Positions 24,852 to 35,373 of a stretch of 64,000 nt of DNA are shown here, in pieces (the first letter of the stretch is position 1; every line of letters begins with the position of its first letter). A program made the position numbers and the translations under genes. The stretch spans positions 1,532,001 through 1,596,000 of the forward strand of contig NZ_CP054041.1 in assembly GCF_013282665.1 (NCBI RefSeq), written 5' to 3'. The notes below the pieces were generated by a model that worked only from the letters and a program-made list of their open reading frames with translations, was not told the DNA's origin and did not search any database. Source of the stretch: Listeria monocytogenes. GTDB lineage: Bacteria; Bacillota; Bacilli; Lactobacillales; Listeriaceae.

Positions 24852-25613
24852 CTAAACCAACCTCACCAAAACCCCAACATCCTCACAATACCCCAAACAC
24901 CCACCAGCCATGTCCTTCGACGTAACCAACCAATCAAATTCCGCCAACTCCCCGTATGTAAGCAAAGCCGACTTATCCACCTTCGTATGATCCACCAGCA
25001 AAAATTTCTCCGTCGCTTTTTCCATCATATGGCGCTTAATCTCATACTCCAAAATATCCGAGTTCATCACCCCATGTGTAGTCGAAAGCGCGGTTGCGGC
25101 CATGAAAGCTTTCGTAATATTGTATTTCTCAAAAAATCCCCAGTTCTCCACGCCAACAAATGATTTAGTACTCGGTTTAAAAGTCGAGCCAATCACAATC
25201 AATTTCACATTATCCATTTCACTCGCAAAATTAATCACATCTAGGCTGTTCGTAATAATAGTAATCTCCTTATCTGTTGGCAGAGCGGCAGCGAGACAGC
25301 TAGTCGTTGTGCCGGAATCAATAAAAATCAAATCATTCTCTTCAATAAAATCAGCCGCCGCTTTTCCGATAAGCTGTTTTTCTGTGTGATTTTCTGTATC
25401 GCGATTTTCGAACGGCCGAATTTCTTCGGGATTATTATAAACAGAAACGACGCCACCATAGACTTTTTGGATGGTGTTTTTTTGGAGAAGTTTGGCAATG
25501 TCTCGGCGAACGGTATTTTTGGAAACGTTGAAGTGTTCGCATAAATCATCGAGGCTAATACTGCCTTTTTCGTGAATTAAATTTTCAATCGCTTGAATGC
25601 GTTGTACTTTCAT
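24852..25613 (-). CDS. DeoR-family repressor, likely of the iol operon (lmo0382-like)
   Basis: A 253-residue DeoR regulator. HTH_DeoR is at about 5-58 (ISLDDLCEHFNVSKNTVRRDIAKL) and the sensor domain at about 75-235 (IFIDSGTTTSCLAAAL). It corresponds in position and family to IolR of Bacillus, which represses inositol genes and is released by 2-deoxy-5-keto-gluconate-6-phosphate. The ATG at 25613 follows AAAGGATG; a TTG 21 bases upstream is the less likely start. It is divergent from iolA with about 195 bases between, where the operators should lie. Confidence 0.87.
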   Translation of the reverse strand: MKVQRIQAIENLIHEKGSISLDDLCEHFNVSKNTVRRDIAKLLQKNTIQKVYGGVVSVYNNPEEIRPFENRDTENHTEKQLIGKAAADFIEENDLIFIDSGTTTSCLAAALPTDKEITIITNSLDVINFASEMDNVKLIVIGSTFKPSTKSFVGVENWGFFEKYNITKAFMAATALSTTHGVMNSDILEYEIKRHMMEKATEKFLLVDHTKVDKSALLTYGELAEFDWLVTSKDMAGGCLGYCEDVGVLVRLV

Positions 25614-25721
25614 TTTAAATTCATCCTTTGGCAAAATTATTTTAATTACACTATTTATAACACATGCTCAAAAGGTAATCAACTATGATTTTTTATGGTG
25701 AAGTTAGTGACAAAAATTAAA

Positions 25722-25750
25722 TTGACTCTCTAATTTTATTGGCTTAAGAT
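25722..25750 (+). promoter_or_regulatory. Promoter of iolABCD
   Basis: TTGACT, 17-base spacer and TAAGAT, about 58 bases before the iolA start. A second TATAAT at 25756-25761 lacks a good -35. No clear palindrome for the divergent DeoR protein was found. Confidence 0.6.
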
Positions 25751-25807
25751 GGGGTTATAATCGATTGATGGTTAACTTATGAGTAATTTTAAGTGGAGGG
25801 ATTATTT

Positions 25808-27274
25808 ATGGCAGATGTACGGAAATTAAAGAATTATATTGACGGTGAATGGGTCGAGAGTGAGACAGATAAATATGAAGATGTCATCAATCCGGCGACG
25901 GGTGAACTGCTGTGTCAAGTGCCGATATCGACACGCGCAGAATTAGATCAAGCGGCTGTTATTGCCGAACAAGCTTTTGAAAAATGGAGTCAAGTTGCTG
26001 TACCAAGACGTGCGCGCGTATTATTCGGATTCCAACAGTTACTCATTCAACATAAAGAAGAATTAGCAAGATTAATTACACTCGAAAATGGTAAAAATTT
26101 ATCCGAAGCACGCGGGGAAGTCCAACGTGGTATTGAAAATGTCGAATTCGCGGCTGGAGCACCAACGTTGATGATGGGTGATTCGCTGGCTTCGATTGCA
26201 ACTGATGTAGAAGCGGCTAATTATCGCTACCCGGTCGGAGTTGTTGGTGGAATTGCGCCATTTAACTTCCCGATGATGGTTCCTTGTTGGATGTTCCCAA
26301 TGGCCATTGCGCTTGGTAACTCGTTTATTTTAAAACCATCCGAGAGAACGCCACTTTTAATGGAGAAATTGGTGGAATTATTTTCTGAAGCGGGTCTTCC
26401 AAAAGGTGTTTTCAATGTAGTATACGGCGCGCATGATGTGGTTAATGGTATTTTAGAAAACGAAATAATTAAAGCGGTTTCTTTTGTTGGTTCTAAGCCA
26501 GTTGGGGAATATGTCTACAAAACTGGGAGCGCGAATTTGAAACGAGTGCAAGCCTTGACGGGCGCGAAAAACCATACAATTGTACTTAATGATGCGGATT
26601 TAGAAGATACTGTGACGAATGTTATTTCTGCGGCATTTGGATCGGCTGGTGAACGTTGCATGGCATGCGCTGTTGTGACGGTCGAAGAGGGAATAGCGGA
26701 CGAATTTCTAGCGGCACTTCGGACAGCCGCACAAAATGTGAAAATTGGAAATGGGTTAGACGATGGCGTTTTCCTTGGTCCAGTAATTCGTGAAGAAAAT
26801 CAAAAGCGCACGATTGCTTATATTGAAAAAGGCATAGAAGAAGGCGCGAAATTAACCGTTGATGGTCGGGAAACTGGACTTTCAGAAGGGCACTTTGTTG
26901 GACCAACAATTTTGGAAGATGTTACGACGGATATGACGATTTGGAAAGACGAGATTTTCGCGCCAGTTTTATCTGTGATTCGTGTGAAAAATCTCCAAGA
27001 AGCAGTTCGTGTTGCGAATCAATCTGAATTTGCGAATGGAGCTTGTATTTTCACTAATAATGCCAAAGCAATTCGCTATTTTAGAGAAAAAATTGATGCT
27101 GGAATGCTTGGTGTGAATTTGGGCGTACCTGCTCCAATGGCGTTTTTCCCGTTTTCTGGCTGGAAATCGTCCTTTTATGGAACACTTCATGCTAATGGCA
27201 AAGACAGCGTGGATTTTTACACGCATAAGAAAGTTGTCACTGCGAGATATTCATTAAAAGGTTACGAAGAATAG
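25808..27274 (+). CDS. iolA: Methylmalonate-semialdehyde dehydrogenase (acylating)
   Basis: A 488-residue CoA-dependent aldehyde dehydrogenase. The catalytic cysteine is C284 in GERCMA. The NAD-binding region with [13 protein letters not shown] and the SFVGSKPVG motif are specific to the IolA/MmsA family, which converts malonate semialdehyde to acetyl-CoA, the last step of inositol breakdown. The ATG at 25808 follows GTGGAGGG; a GTG 15 bases earlier is unlikely. It is first in a four-gene operon with iolB 12 bases downstream. Transcription is probably repressed by the divergent DeoR protein. Confidence 0.94.
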   Translation: MADVRKLKNYIDGEWVESETDKYEDVINPATGELLCQVPISTRAELDQAAVIAEQAFEKWSQVAVPRRARVLFGFQQLLIQHKEELARLITLENGKNLSEARGEVQRGIENVEFAAGAPTLMMGDSLASIATDVEAANYRYPVGVVGGIAPFNFPMMVPCWMFPMAIALGNSFILKPSERTPLLMEKLVELFSEAGLPKGVFNVVYGAHDVVNGILENEIIKAVSFVGSKPVGEYVYKTGSANLKRVQALTGAKNHTIVLNDADLEDTVTNVISAAFGSAGERCMACAVVTVEEGIADEFLAALRTAAQNVKIGNGLDDGVFLGPVIREENQKRTIAYIEKGIEEGAKLTVDGRETGLSEGHFVGPTILEDVTTDMTIWKDEIFAPVLSVIRVKNLQEAVRVANQSEFANGACIFTNNAKAIRYFREKIDAGMLGVNLGVPAPMAFFPFSGWKSSFYGTLHANGKDSVDFYTHKKVVTARYSLKGYEE

Positions 27275-27286
27275 GAGGGCGCAAAA

Positions 27287-28108
27287 ATGGGCAAACTGTT
27301 ACGAAAACCGTTAAATGAAAGAATAGCGCCTGGCGTTACGCTCGTTCAAGATATTAACCACGGAAACTCGCCGCTTAGTTACGTTGGGTTTCGATTAATT
27401 GAATTGGAAAAACATGCCGTTTATCAAGAAACATTGGATGAGCTTGAATGTTGCATTGTTGCGCTTACTGGGAAAATTACAGTGAGTGAGGGTGACGATC
27501 TTTTTGCAGAAATTGGGACAAGAGCGAATGTCTTTGAAAAAATCCCGACAGATAGCGTGTTTATTTCTGGTGGACGGGCGTTTCAAGTGAAGGCAGACTC
27601 AGAAAAAGCTCGTGTTGCGCTTTGCTACTCTCCAGCGAATCAAGATTTACCAACGACACTAATTAAAGCTAGTGATAATTCGATTGAGCGGCGTGGGAAA
27701 TATCAAAATAAACGACTGGTACATAATATTTTGCCAGATGTGAGTGAGGTTGCGAGCAGTTTGTTGGTTGTGGAAGTGTATACGAATGGCGGGAATTTTT
27801 CGAGTTATCCGCCGCATAAACATGACCGCGATAATCTGCCAGCGGAGTCGCTTTTGGAAGAGAGTTATTATCATGAAATCAATCCGGAGCAAGGTTTTAT
27901 TTTTCAACGTGTCTATACGGATGACCGGACGCTTGACGAAACGATGGCTGTGGAGCATCAAAATGCGGTTATTGTTCCGGAAGGCTATCACCCAGTTGGC
28001 GTGCCAGATGGATATGATTCATATTATTTGAATGTGATGGCAGGGCCGAAACGGGTTTGGAAGTTTCACAATGATCCGGATCATGAATGGATTTTAGAGC
28101 GAGACTAA
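27287..28108 (+). CDS. iolB: 5-deoxy-glucuronate isomerase
   Basis: A 273-residue bicupin. IolB converts 5-deoxy-glucuronate to 2-deoxy-5-keto-gluconate. The metal-binding cupin pattern is visible in SSYPPHKHDRDNLPAESLLEE, followed by IVPEGYHPVG. AGGAGGG precedes the ATG. The gene sits 12 bases after iolA and 16 before iolC in one transcript. Confidence 0.93.
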   Translation: MGKLLRKPLNERIAPGVTLVQDINHGNSPLSYVGFRLIELEKHAVYQETLDELECCIVALTGKITVSEGDDLFAEIGTRANVFEKIPTDSVFISGGRAFQVKADSEKARVALCYSPANQDLPTTLIKASDNSIERRGKYQNKRLVHNILPDVSEVASSLLVVEVYTNGGNFSSYPPHKHDRDNLPAESLLEESYYHEINPEQGFIFQRVYTDDRTLDETMAVEHQNAVIVPEGYHPVGVPDGYDSYYLNVMAGPKRVWKFHNDPDHEWILERD

Positions 28109-28124
28109 GAGGAGGACGTGGAGC

Positions 28125-29102
28125 ATGAATTTTAAAAAACATAGCGAACGAAAATTTGATTTAATCACAGTAGGACGCGCGTGTATTGATTTGAACGCGG
28201 TCGAATACAATCGTCCAATGGAAGAAACGATGACATTTTCGAAATATGTAGGTGGATCGCCAGCGAATATCGCGATTGGAACTGCTAAACTGGGCTTAAA
28301 AGTTGGCTTTATCGGCAAAATTTCAGCTGATCAACACGGTCGTTTTATTGAAAAATATATGCGTGATTTGGATATAAATACGGACGGAATGGTGAAAGAT
28401 ACGGAAGGGCGCAAAGTTGGCTTGGCGTTTACAGAAATTAAAAGTCCGGATGAATGCAGTATTTTGATGTACCGTGAAAATGTAGCGGATTTATATTTAA
28501 CGCCAGAAGAAATTTCGGAAGACTATATCAAAGAAGCTCGTGTGCTGCTCATTTCTGGAACAGCTTTAGCGCAAAGTCCATCGCGGGAAGCTGTTTTAAA
28601 AGCAGTTAGTTTAGCTCGGAAAAATGATGTAGTCGTGGCTTTTGAATTAGACTACCGCCCTTATACGTGGACAAACACTGAAGAAACAGCGGTTTATTAT
28701 TCCCTCGTTGCGGAACAGGCGGATGTGATTATTGGGACGCGCGACGAATTTGATATGATGGAAAACCAAGTCGGCGGGAAAAATGAAGCGACAAAAGCCC
28801 ATCTTTTCCAACATCAAGCAGAAATTGTTGTCATTAAGCATGGGGTAGAAGGCTCCTTCGCATATACAAAAGCTGGAGAAACATTCCAAGCAAAAGCATA
28901 TAAAACAAAGGTGCTAAAAACTTTCGGAGCAGGGGATTCCTATGCATCGGCCTTTTTATACGGTTTATTTAGTGATGAAAGTATCGAAACAGCACTAAAA
29001 TATGGTAGTGCCGCAGCTTCGATTGTTGTTAGCAAGCATAGTTCTTCAGACGCGATGCCAACAGCTGATGAAATCAAAGCGCTTATTGCGCAAGCAGAAT
29101 AG
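28125..29102 (+). CDS. iolC: 5-dehydro-2-deoxygluconokinase
   Basis: A 325-residue PfkB/ribokinase-family sugar kinase. It has the N-terminal signature KYVGGSPANIAIGTAKLG and the C-terminal anion-hole/catalytic motif FGAGDSYASAF, where the aspartate is the base. IolC phosphorylates 2-deoxy-5-keto-gluconate, making the inducer of the pathway. AGGAGGA lies before the ATG. It is spaced closely to iolB and iolD. Length is normal for the family. Confidence 0.94.
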   Translation: MNFKKHSERKFDLITVGRACIDLNAVEYNRPMEETMTFSKYVGGSPANIAIGTAKLGLKVGFIGKISADQHGRFIEKYMRDLDINTDGMVKDTEGRKVGLAFTEIKSPDECSILMYRENVADLYLTPEEISEDYIKEARVLLISGTALAQSPSREAVLKAVSLARKNDVVVAFELDYRPYTWTNTEETAVYYSLVAEQADVIIGTRDEFDMMENQVGGKNEATKAHLFQHQAEIVVIKHGVEGSFAYTKAGETFQAKAYKTKVLKTFGAGDSYASAFLYGLFSDESIETALKYGSAAASIVVSKHSSSDAMPTADEIKALIAQAE

Positions 29103-29114
29103 GAGGGGATTATA

Positions 29115-31031
29115 GTGACCGAAAACACGATTCGACTAACTACTGCACAAGCTTTGGTAAAATTTTTAAATCAGCAATATATCGAAGTAGACGGCGAAAT
29201 GGCACCGTTTGTAGACGGGATTTTTACGCTATTTGGACATGGAAATGTGGTTGGTATCGGGCAAGCCTTGGAAGAAGCCCCAGGTCATTTAAAAGTGTAT
29301 CAAGGGAAAAATGAGCAGGGCATGGCGCACGCGGCAATCGCTTATGCAAAACAAAAAAATCGCCAGCGCATTTACGCGTGTTCCACATCAGCTGGACCGG
29401 GTTCCGCGAACTTAATAACAGCAGCCGGAACCGCACTTGCAAATAATTTACCCGTGTTATTCTTGCCAGCCGACACATTTGCAACCAGACAACCCGACCC
29501 AGTTTTGCAACAATTAGAGCACGAGTCGAGCACAGCAATCACAACCAATGATGGCTTCCAAGCAGTCTCCAGATACTTTGACCGCGTGCAGCGACCAGAA
29601 CAACTCATGAGCGCCCTCATTCGCGCTTTCGAAGTGATGACCAACCCAGCGAGCGCTGGACCAGCTACAATATGTATCGCGCAAGACACAGAAGGAGAAG
29701 CATTCGATTATCCAGTCGAGTTTTTCCAAAAACGAATTCACTATCTCAATCGGCAAATTCCGACAAAGCGTGAGCTGACCGAAGCAACGCGTCTCATTCA
29801 AGCGAGTAAAAAACCAGTTATCATCGTCGGAGGTGGCGCCCGCTATTCAGGAGCACGCGAAGAATTAATCGCCCTTTCCGAGCAAACCAACATGCCGCTC
29901 GTCGAAACACATGCCGGGAAATCAACTGTTGAGTCCGACTTCAAAAACAACCTAGGTGGTACAGGGATTCTCGGGACGCTTGCTGCCAATAAAGCCATCC
30001 GTGACGCCGATTTAGTCATCGGAATTGGCACGCGCTACACCGATTTCACAACCAGTTCCAAAACTGCATTCGATCCAACAACCAAATTTATCAATATCAA
30101 TGTCAGCCGCATGCAAACTTATAAATTAGATGCTTTCCAAGTTGTCGGCGACGCCAAAGCAACACTGGCTGAACTCGCGCCACTTTTAAAAGGTTATCAA
30201 ACCCAATTTGGAAACAAGATAGCCACCTACAAAACAGAGTGGCTAGAAGAAAGAGCACGACTACAAAATACCAAATTCAACCGAGAAGCATTCACGCCAG
30301 AAATCAAAAATCAATTCGACCAAGCGACCTTAAACGAATATGCTGACCGCTTGCAGACCGAATTTACGCAAACAGAAGCACTCATTACGATTAATGACAA
30401 CGTGGCGCCAGATAGCATCGTTGTTTGTTCGGCCGGTTCACTTCCAGGAGACTTGCAACGACTCTGGAATCCAGCCGTACCAAACACCTATCACCTAGAA
30501 TACGGCTATTCCTGCATGGGCTACGAAATAAACGGTGCTCTCGGTGCGAAAATGGCCGCAGCAAACAACCAAGAAGTATACGCCATCGTTGGCGATGGCA
30601 GTTTCTGCATGTCACACTCAGAGCTACTAACATCCCTACAATACGGCAAAAAAATTAACATTATGCTCTTCGATAATTCCGGTTTTGGCTGCATTAACAA
30701 CCTCCAAATGGCAAATGGCAGCGACAGTTTCTTCTGCGAATTCCGCGATAGCGACAACCAAATCATGCAAGTTGACTACGCCAAAATTGCAGAAGGATAC
30801 GGCGCAAAAGTATACAGAGCTAACACAAAAGAAGATTTAATCAGCGCGCTGGAAGATGCTAAGAAACAAACCAAAACTACTTTAATCGAAATGAAAGTAC
30901 TACCAAAAACGATGTCAGAGGGCTATCTTAACTGGTGGAATGTGGGAGTTTCCGAAGTTTCAAACAGAGAAAGTATTAACCAAGCATACGAAGAAAAACA
31001 AGCAAACCTGAAAAATGCCCGACTATATTAA
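29115..31031 (+). CDS. iolD: 3D-(3,5/4)-trihydroxycyclohexane-1,2-dione hydrolase
   Basis: A 638-residue thiamine-diphosphate enzyme of the acetolactate-synthase type. The N-terminal pyrimidine-binding domain holds the catalytic glutamate in GKNEQGMAHAAIAYA. The C-terminal motif starts GDGSFCMSHSE and runs to DNSGFG. IolD opens the ring of trihydroxycyclohexane-dione to 5-deoxy-glucuronate. It begins with GTG at 29115 after AGGAGGGG. Last gene of the operon, followed by a terminator. The pathway's entry enzymes (iolG, iolE) and aldolase (iolJ) are not in the window. Confidence 0.93.
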   Translation: MTENTIRLTTAQALVKFLNQQYIEVDGEMAPFVDGIFTLFGHGNVVGIGQALEEAPGHLKVYQGKNEQGMAHAAIAYAKQKNRQRIYACSTSAGPGSANLITAAGTALANNLPVLFLPADTFATRQPDPVLQQLEHESSTAITTNDGFQAVSRYFDRVQRPEQLMSALIRAFEVMTNPASAGPATICIAQDTEGEAFDYPVEFFQKRIHYLNRQIPTKRELTEATRLIQASKKPVIIVGGGARYSGAREELIALSEQTNMPLVETHAGKSTVESDFKNNLGGTGILGTLAANKAIRDADLVIGIGTRYTDFTTSSKTAFDPTTKFININVSRMQTYKLDAFQVVGDAKATLAELAPLLKGYQTQFGNKIATYKTEWLEERARLQNTKFNREAFTPEIKNQFDQATLNEYADRLQTEFTQTEALITINDNVAPDSIVVCSAGSLPGDLQRLWNPAVPNTYHLEYGYSCMGYEINGALGAKMAAANNQEVYAIVGDGSFCMSHSELLTSLQYGKKINIMLFDNSGFGCINNLQMANGSDSFFCEFRDSDNQIMQVDYAKIAEGYGAKVYRANTKEDLISALEDAKKQTKTTLIEMKVLPKTMSEGYLNWWNVGVSEVSNRESINQAYEEKQANLKNARLY

Positions 31032-31039
31032 GGAAAACA

Positions 31040-31070
31040 AAAAACAAGTCCATCACAGGACTTGTTTTTA
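31040..31070 (+). terminator. Terminator of the iol operon
   Basis: ACAAGTCC and GGACTTGT form the stem, followed by five T residues. Confidence 0.75.
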
Positions 31071-31093
31071 TTTTACACTTTAATAGCCACGCC

Positions 31094-31121
31094 TTGCATC
31101 GCTCCAATTTTTCTTTATAAT
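31094..31121 (+). promoter_or_regulatory. Sigma-A promoter for the YdhG-like gene
   Basis: TTGCAT, 16-base spacer and TATAAT, 42 bases before the start codon. Confidence 0.55.
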
Positions 31122-31123
31122 AA

Positions 31124-31534
<411 letters not shown>

Positions 31535-31628
31535 GTAATTTTTTAGTTACTTTGTCGCGTAGTAAATCTAGATTTTTTATGCCATAATTAATAAGCTGAA
31601 ATGTATTTTTATAAAAGAGTGGTGTGAA

Positions 31629-31997
31629 ATGCGTATTTTTTGTGGGATTATGTCAATCCAAGCAGGCTTTATTGGTGCTCTTGCTGAAATACTAAGCCCA
31701 GACAGTAAAAAAAATAACTTATTCATGATACCGGAAGATCTTGCGGCATCATCAGGCTATTTAATGTCTCTTGCGATGGTTTTAGCAGGAATTCTAATAA
31801 TTTGTGCTTATCGAAATGATTTTCTAATTTTCATGGCACTAATTTTATGGCTCTTTGGACTTGTTTTTGGGCTCATTTTTACTCCGAGTTATTCGGGTTT
31901 TTATTTCCGCCCAATCGTATGTTTAATAAGCTTTTTAATGGGCCTATTTATTTTTACAGATTATACAAGGCACCAAGACACAAGCGAGGAAAGGTGA
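31629..31997 (+). CDS. Small integral membrane protein
   Basis: A 122-residue protein with about four hydrophobic segments (near 3-20, 40-60, 66-84, 91-109) and short polar loops. No family was recognised. GAGTGGTG precedes the ATG. The stop codon lies inside the stem of the terminator that follows, so the transcript ends immediately. Confidence 0.7.
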   Translation: MRIFCGIMSIQAGFIGALAEILSPDSKKNNLFMIPEDLAASSGYLMSLAMVLAGILIICAYRNDFLIFMALILWLFGLVFGLIFTPSYSGFYFRPIVCLISFLMGLFIFTDYTRHQDTSEER

Positions 31998-32018
31998 GCG
32001 AAATGCTCATCTTTTTTT
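31991..32018 (+). terminator. Terminator overlapping the end of the membrane-protein gene
   Basis: AGGTGAGC pairs with GCTCATCT (one G-U pair) and is followed by a T run. The upstream arm includes the last codons. Confidence 0.75.
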
Positions 32019-32020
32019 AT

Positions 32021-33136
32021 TTAAACACGGGCTGGCCGTGACGTTCTAAACTGCAAACCAAGATCCACCAGCGCACAAACCCAAATACTCACAAAACTAA
32101 CAAATAGTGGCAAATCACTATACAAATTAACAAAAAACAGCCCTACCAAAAGCAACAATAACAATGCATCTTTCCAAAACGAAAATGTCACTTCGGCCTT
32201 TTTATGAGCAGCAAAAACAAATTGCTTGGAAACGAAAAACACGGCTACAGAACCAAACAACATCAATAACAAAACATTGCGTTCCAAATGCCCCTCGAAC
32301 AACAAATGCACATTCGCCGCAAGTAACATCACTGAAATAATAATAAAGAAATGTCCATAAATTAAGTACTGACCATGCGTTTCTTTATGATGATCAACAA
32401 TTTTCTCAAAGCTATGGAAATACGATGCCCAAAGCGTACAAATAATTAAAAAGCCAAGAAACGTGTACCCAATCGTATAGGAATCAAGCGTGTGCCCAAC
32501 TAAAATAGTCGTAATCGCAACAATACTTTCACCAAATGTGATGATAACAAACAAGCCAAAACGCTCTGCCAAATGCGGAAAATCAACCGGAACTTTCCTT
32601 AATGTTTTAGCTAAAAATAGCGGCAAAATGATATCCACAGCAATTCCAAGATACATCACTAAATAACGAGCAAATCCCTCAAAAAACACCGAAGTCGCAG
32701 TTGTCAAAACACCTAGCAGAAAAACACTCCCAAGAAGTAGCGCCACTTTCCGCGCATTTCCCGTTAATTGCCTACTGATAACAAAATACTGGATGACCGT
32801 AATGAATCGAATTCCCAAATACCCAATCAAAAAAGTATAATACGTATTCGAAAACGTTAAATCAAAACTCGCCGTCATTAAAATTAAGAAAAACATTTGC
32901 GGCAACATATAAAGTTCAGGTAATTTTATTTTTTCTCCAAAGCGATTGAAAAACATTGTCTGCCCAACCCACGACCAAAACATCGGCGTGACCATCAATA
33001 AATATTCGCCAAAATAAACAGCTGTTTTATCCGGATGGTTATCGACGCTAAGTAATAGATGGGTCGTTGAAGCAACAGCAGTAACGAATATTAAATCAAA
33101 AAATAGCTCTAACCAAGAAACTTTTCTTTCTGTCAT
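32021..33136 (-). CDS. ltrA: Low-temperature-requirement protein A (lmo0389)
   Basis: A 371-residue integral membrane protein with about ten to twelve transmembrane segments. The family signature is at the N terminus (SWLELFFDLIFVTAV) and again in FGLFVIITFGESIVAI. In L. monocytogenes ltrA was described as needed for growth at low temperature; its biochemical role is unknown. It is divergent from ung with 130 bases between. AGGTGAAA precedes the start. Confidence 0.92.
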   Translation of the reverse strand: MTERKVSWLELFFDLIFVTAVASTTHLLLSVDNHPDKTAVYFGEYLLMVTPMFWSWVGQTMFFNRFGEKIKLPELYMLPQMFFLILMTASFDLTFSNTYYTFLIGYLGIRFITVIQYFVISRQLTGNARKVALLLGSVFLLGVLTTATSVFFEGFARYLVMYLGIAVDIILPLFLAKTLRKVPVDFPHLAERFGLFVIITFGESIVAITTILVGHTLDSYTIGYTFLGFLIICTLWASYFHSFEKIVDHHKETHGQYLIYGHFFIIISVMLLAANVHLLFEGHLERNVLLLMLFGSVAVFFVSKQFVFAAHKKAEVTFSFWKDALLLLLLVGLFFVNLYSDLPLFVSFVSIWVCALVDLGLQFRTSRPARV

Positions 33137-33193
33137 GATTTCACCTCATTATCATTTCTTTTTTAAAGTATACCACGTGAATTGTCCTACCTT

Positions 33194-33223
33194 TTGACAG
33201 CTGCTCGCGCAGAAAAGTATAAT
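33194..33223 (+). promoter_or_regulatory. Sigma-A promoter of ung
   Basis: TTGACA, 18-base spacer and TATAAT: both hexamers match the consensus fully, 43 bases before the start codon. Confidence 0.75.
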
Positions 33224-33266
33224 GGAAGGACAAAATCATGGAACTACTGAGACGGGAGAATTAAAA

Positions 33267-33929
33267 ATGGCAAAAACTTGGGAAGAATTTTTAAAACAAG
33301 AAGCAAAGCAGCCCTATTTTATAGAATTAATGGAGGCAGTCAAGAATGCGAGAGCAAAAGGTAATGTGTATCCGTCAGAGGAAGATATGTTTTCGTGTTT
33401 TCGCTTATGTCCGTACAATCAAGTGAAAGTCGTTATTTTAGGACAAGATCCGTATCATGGTCCTGGACAAGCGCATGGCTTAAGTTTTTCCGTACAAAAA
33501 GGCGTAAGAATTCCACCTAGTCTTCGAAACATTTATAAAGAATTAAAATCAGACTTAGGTATCGAACCAGCTGACCATGGCTATCTTTCCAAATGGGCAG
33601 AGCAAGGCGTATTACTGATGAACACAAGTTGGAGCGTAGAAGAAGGCAAAGCTGGCAGTCACAAAAAACTAGGCTGGGCAACATTCACGAATCACGTGTT
33701 AGAAGAATTGAATAATTATGATAAGCCACTCGTATTTATTTTGTGGGGAAATCATGCTATAAAAGCCGCAAGTGGCATTACAAACCCACAACATTTACTT
33801 ATTAAAGGAGTACATCCATCACCACTTGCCGCGAGTCGAGGCTTTTTCGGAAGCGAACCATTTTCAAAAACGAATGCATTTCTTGAGGGAAATGGAAGAA
33901 CACCGATTGATTGGGACTTGAACAAGTAA
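33267..33929 (+). CDS. ung: Uracil-DNA glycosylase
   Basis: A 220-residue family-1 UNG that removes uracil from DNA to begin base-excision repair. The water-activating loop VILGQDPYHGPGQAHG places the catalytic aspartate at 61. The Leu-loop histidine lies in GVHPSPLAA near the end. Length is standard. The ATG at 33267 fits family alignments and follows GGGAGAA; the frame is open 45 bases further upstream but that part overlaps the promoter. Confidence 0.95.
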   Translation: MAKTWEEFLKQEAKQPYFIELMEAVKNARAKGNVYPSEEDMFSCFRLCPYNQVKVVILGQDPYHGPGQAHGLSFSVQKGVRIPPSLRNIYKELKSDLGIEPADHGYLSKWAEQGVLLMNTSWSVEEGKAGSHKKLGWATFTNHVLEELNNYDKPLVFILWGNHAIKAASGITNPQHLLIKGVHPSPLAASRGFFGSEPFSKTNAFLEGNGRTPIDWDLNK

Positions 33930-34018
33930 TAAAAAGTACGAGGTTGCAGAATTTTGTTTCTTCTATTATATAGTTTTTTACAAAAGTGAAAAAATTTACA
34001 TAATTCTCCTAAAAGCTT

Positions 34019-34047
34019 TTTACATAAGGTTTCTTTCATGTTATGGT
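34019..34047 (+). promoter_or_regulatory. Promoter of the NfeD-like/FloA operon
   Basis: TTTACA, 17-base spacer and TATGGT, about 50 bases upstream of the first gene. The Bacillus counterpart uses sigma-W, whose TGAAAC/CGTA signature is not seen here. Confidence 0.4.
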
Positions 34048-34098
34048 AATTGTAGGAGAAAGTAAAATTTAAAAAAGTTCCTAAAGAAGGTGACTAGT

Positions 34099-34398
34099 TT
34101 GAAGCATAATTTTACAGAAGATGACTTTGTTTATGGAGAATCATGGGGACTCGTGCATCGGGGGGTTTTAGAGGACAAAGAAATAGAACGAATGAAAGCG
34201 CTACGAGACAAAGTAGTGGGCAAAAAAGGCGTAGCACAAACGACACTTAAGCCGATTGGCAGTGTCAGAATAGACGGAGAAGTCTATGAAGCTCGCTTAA
34301 AAACAGGTTATTTGGAAGTTGGAAAACCAATAATTGCAGTAGGTATTGATTTCGGATACGTACTAGTCAATGAAGATATACAGGAGGGAGAAAAATGA
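34099..34398 (+). CDS. Short NfeD-like OB-fold protein (lmo0391-like)
   Basis: A 99-residue soluble protein whose C-terminal half ([20 protein letters not shown] ... [11 protein letters not shown]) is the NfeD-type OB fold. Unlike full NfeD it has no membrane segments or protease domain. It probably works with the flotillin-like protein encoded next, as YqeZ-YqfA do in Bacillus. TTG at 34099 is preferred, 6 bases after AAGGTG; GTG at 34090 lies within the ribosome binding site. The stop overlaps the floA ATG by 4 bases. Confidence 0.8.
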   Translation: MKHNFTEDDFVYGESWGLVHRGVLEDKEIERMKALRDKVVGKKGVAQTTLKPIGSVRIDGEVYEARLKTGYLEVGKPIIAVGIDFGYVLVNEDIQEGEK

Positions 34399-35339
34399 CA
34401 ATGATCGGACCAATTATTATCGCAGTATTGATTATCATCTTTTTAATCGTATTTTTCACTTTAGTACCAGTGGGGTTATGGATTAGTGCATTATCCGCAC
34501 GTGTACCAGTAGGACTAGGAACTTTAATCGGAATGAGATTACGCCGGGTTGTACCTTCTCGCGTTGTAAAACCGTTAATTAAAGCAGTAAAAGCAGGGTT
34601 AGACTTAGAAGTAAACCAACTTGAAAGTCACTATTTAGCAGGTGGGGATGTAGATAACACAGTAGATGCGTTAATCGCTGCACACCGCGCAAATATTGAA
34701 TTAGATTTCAGCCGGGCAGCAGCAATCGACCTTGCTGGACGTGACGTACTGGAAGCAGTACAAACTTCTGTAACACCAAAAGTTATCCGTACACCTGAAT
34801 TTACTGGTGTGGCGCAAAACGGGGTAGAAGTAAAAGTTATTACACAAATTACAGTACAATCCAATATTGAACGTATTGTCGGTGGTGCTGGTGAAGATAC
34901 CGTTATCGCTCGTGTTGGTGAAGCCGTAGTATCTACAGTCGGTGAAACGAGAGAACATACCGATGTACTCGAAAATCCAAATAGCATTTCGAAAAAAGTC
35001 CAAGAACAAGGACTTGGAGACGGAACAGCTTACACTATTTTATCTATTGATATTGCCGAAATGCGTATCGGTGACAACATTAAAGCGAAACTAGACATCG
35101 AAAAAGCCAACGCGGACATGGAAGTTGCTCAAGCAGCTGCATCGAAACGTAAAGCAGAAGCGATTGCTCTAGAGCAAGAAAACAGAGCGGCCGTTGTAGC
35201 AGCAGAAGCGGAAGTACCGCGTGCGCTATCTCGGGCTTTAGAAGATGGTAACTTAGGCGTAATGGATTACTACAAAATGGAAAATGTACAATCAGATACA
35301 GCTATGCGCGAATCGATTGCACACGAAGACGAAAAATAA
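34395..35339 (+). CDS. floA: Flotillin-like membrane-microdomain protein (lmo0392)
   Basis: A 314-residue FloA/YqfA protein. An N-terminal hydrophobic hairpin (about 5-30) inserts in the membrane, followed by the PHB-like domain with conserved [15 protein letters not shown] and an Ala/Glu-rich helical tail ([22 protein letters not shown]). FloA scaffolds lipid microdomains that organise signalling and secretion proteins. AGGAGGGAG precedes the ATG, which overlaps the NfeD-like stop. Length is slightly below the Bacillus protein (331). Confidence 0.93.
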   Translation: MTMIGPIIIAVLIIIFLIVFFTLVPVGLWISALSARVPVGLGTLIGMRLRRVVPSRVVKPLIKAVKAGLDLEVNQLESHYLAGGDVDNTVDALIAAHRANIELDFSRAAAIDLAGRDVLEAVQTSVTPKVIRTPEFTGVAQNGVEVKVITQITVQSNIERIVGGAGEDTVIARVGEAVVSTVGETREHTDVLENPNSISKKVQEQGLGDGTAYTILSIDIAEMRIGDNIKAKLDIEKANADMEVAQAAASKRKAEAIALEQENRAAVVAAEAEVPRALSRALEDGNLGVMDYYKMENVQSDTAMRESIAHEDEK

Positions 35340-35373
35340 ACCTTGATCTTTTGCAAGAAAGAAGGTGTTTTCA

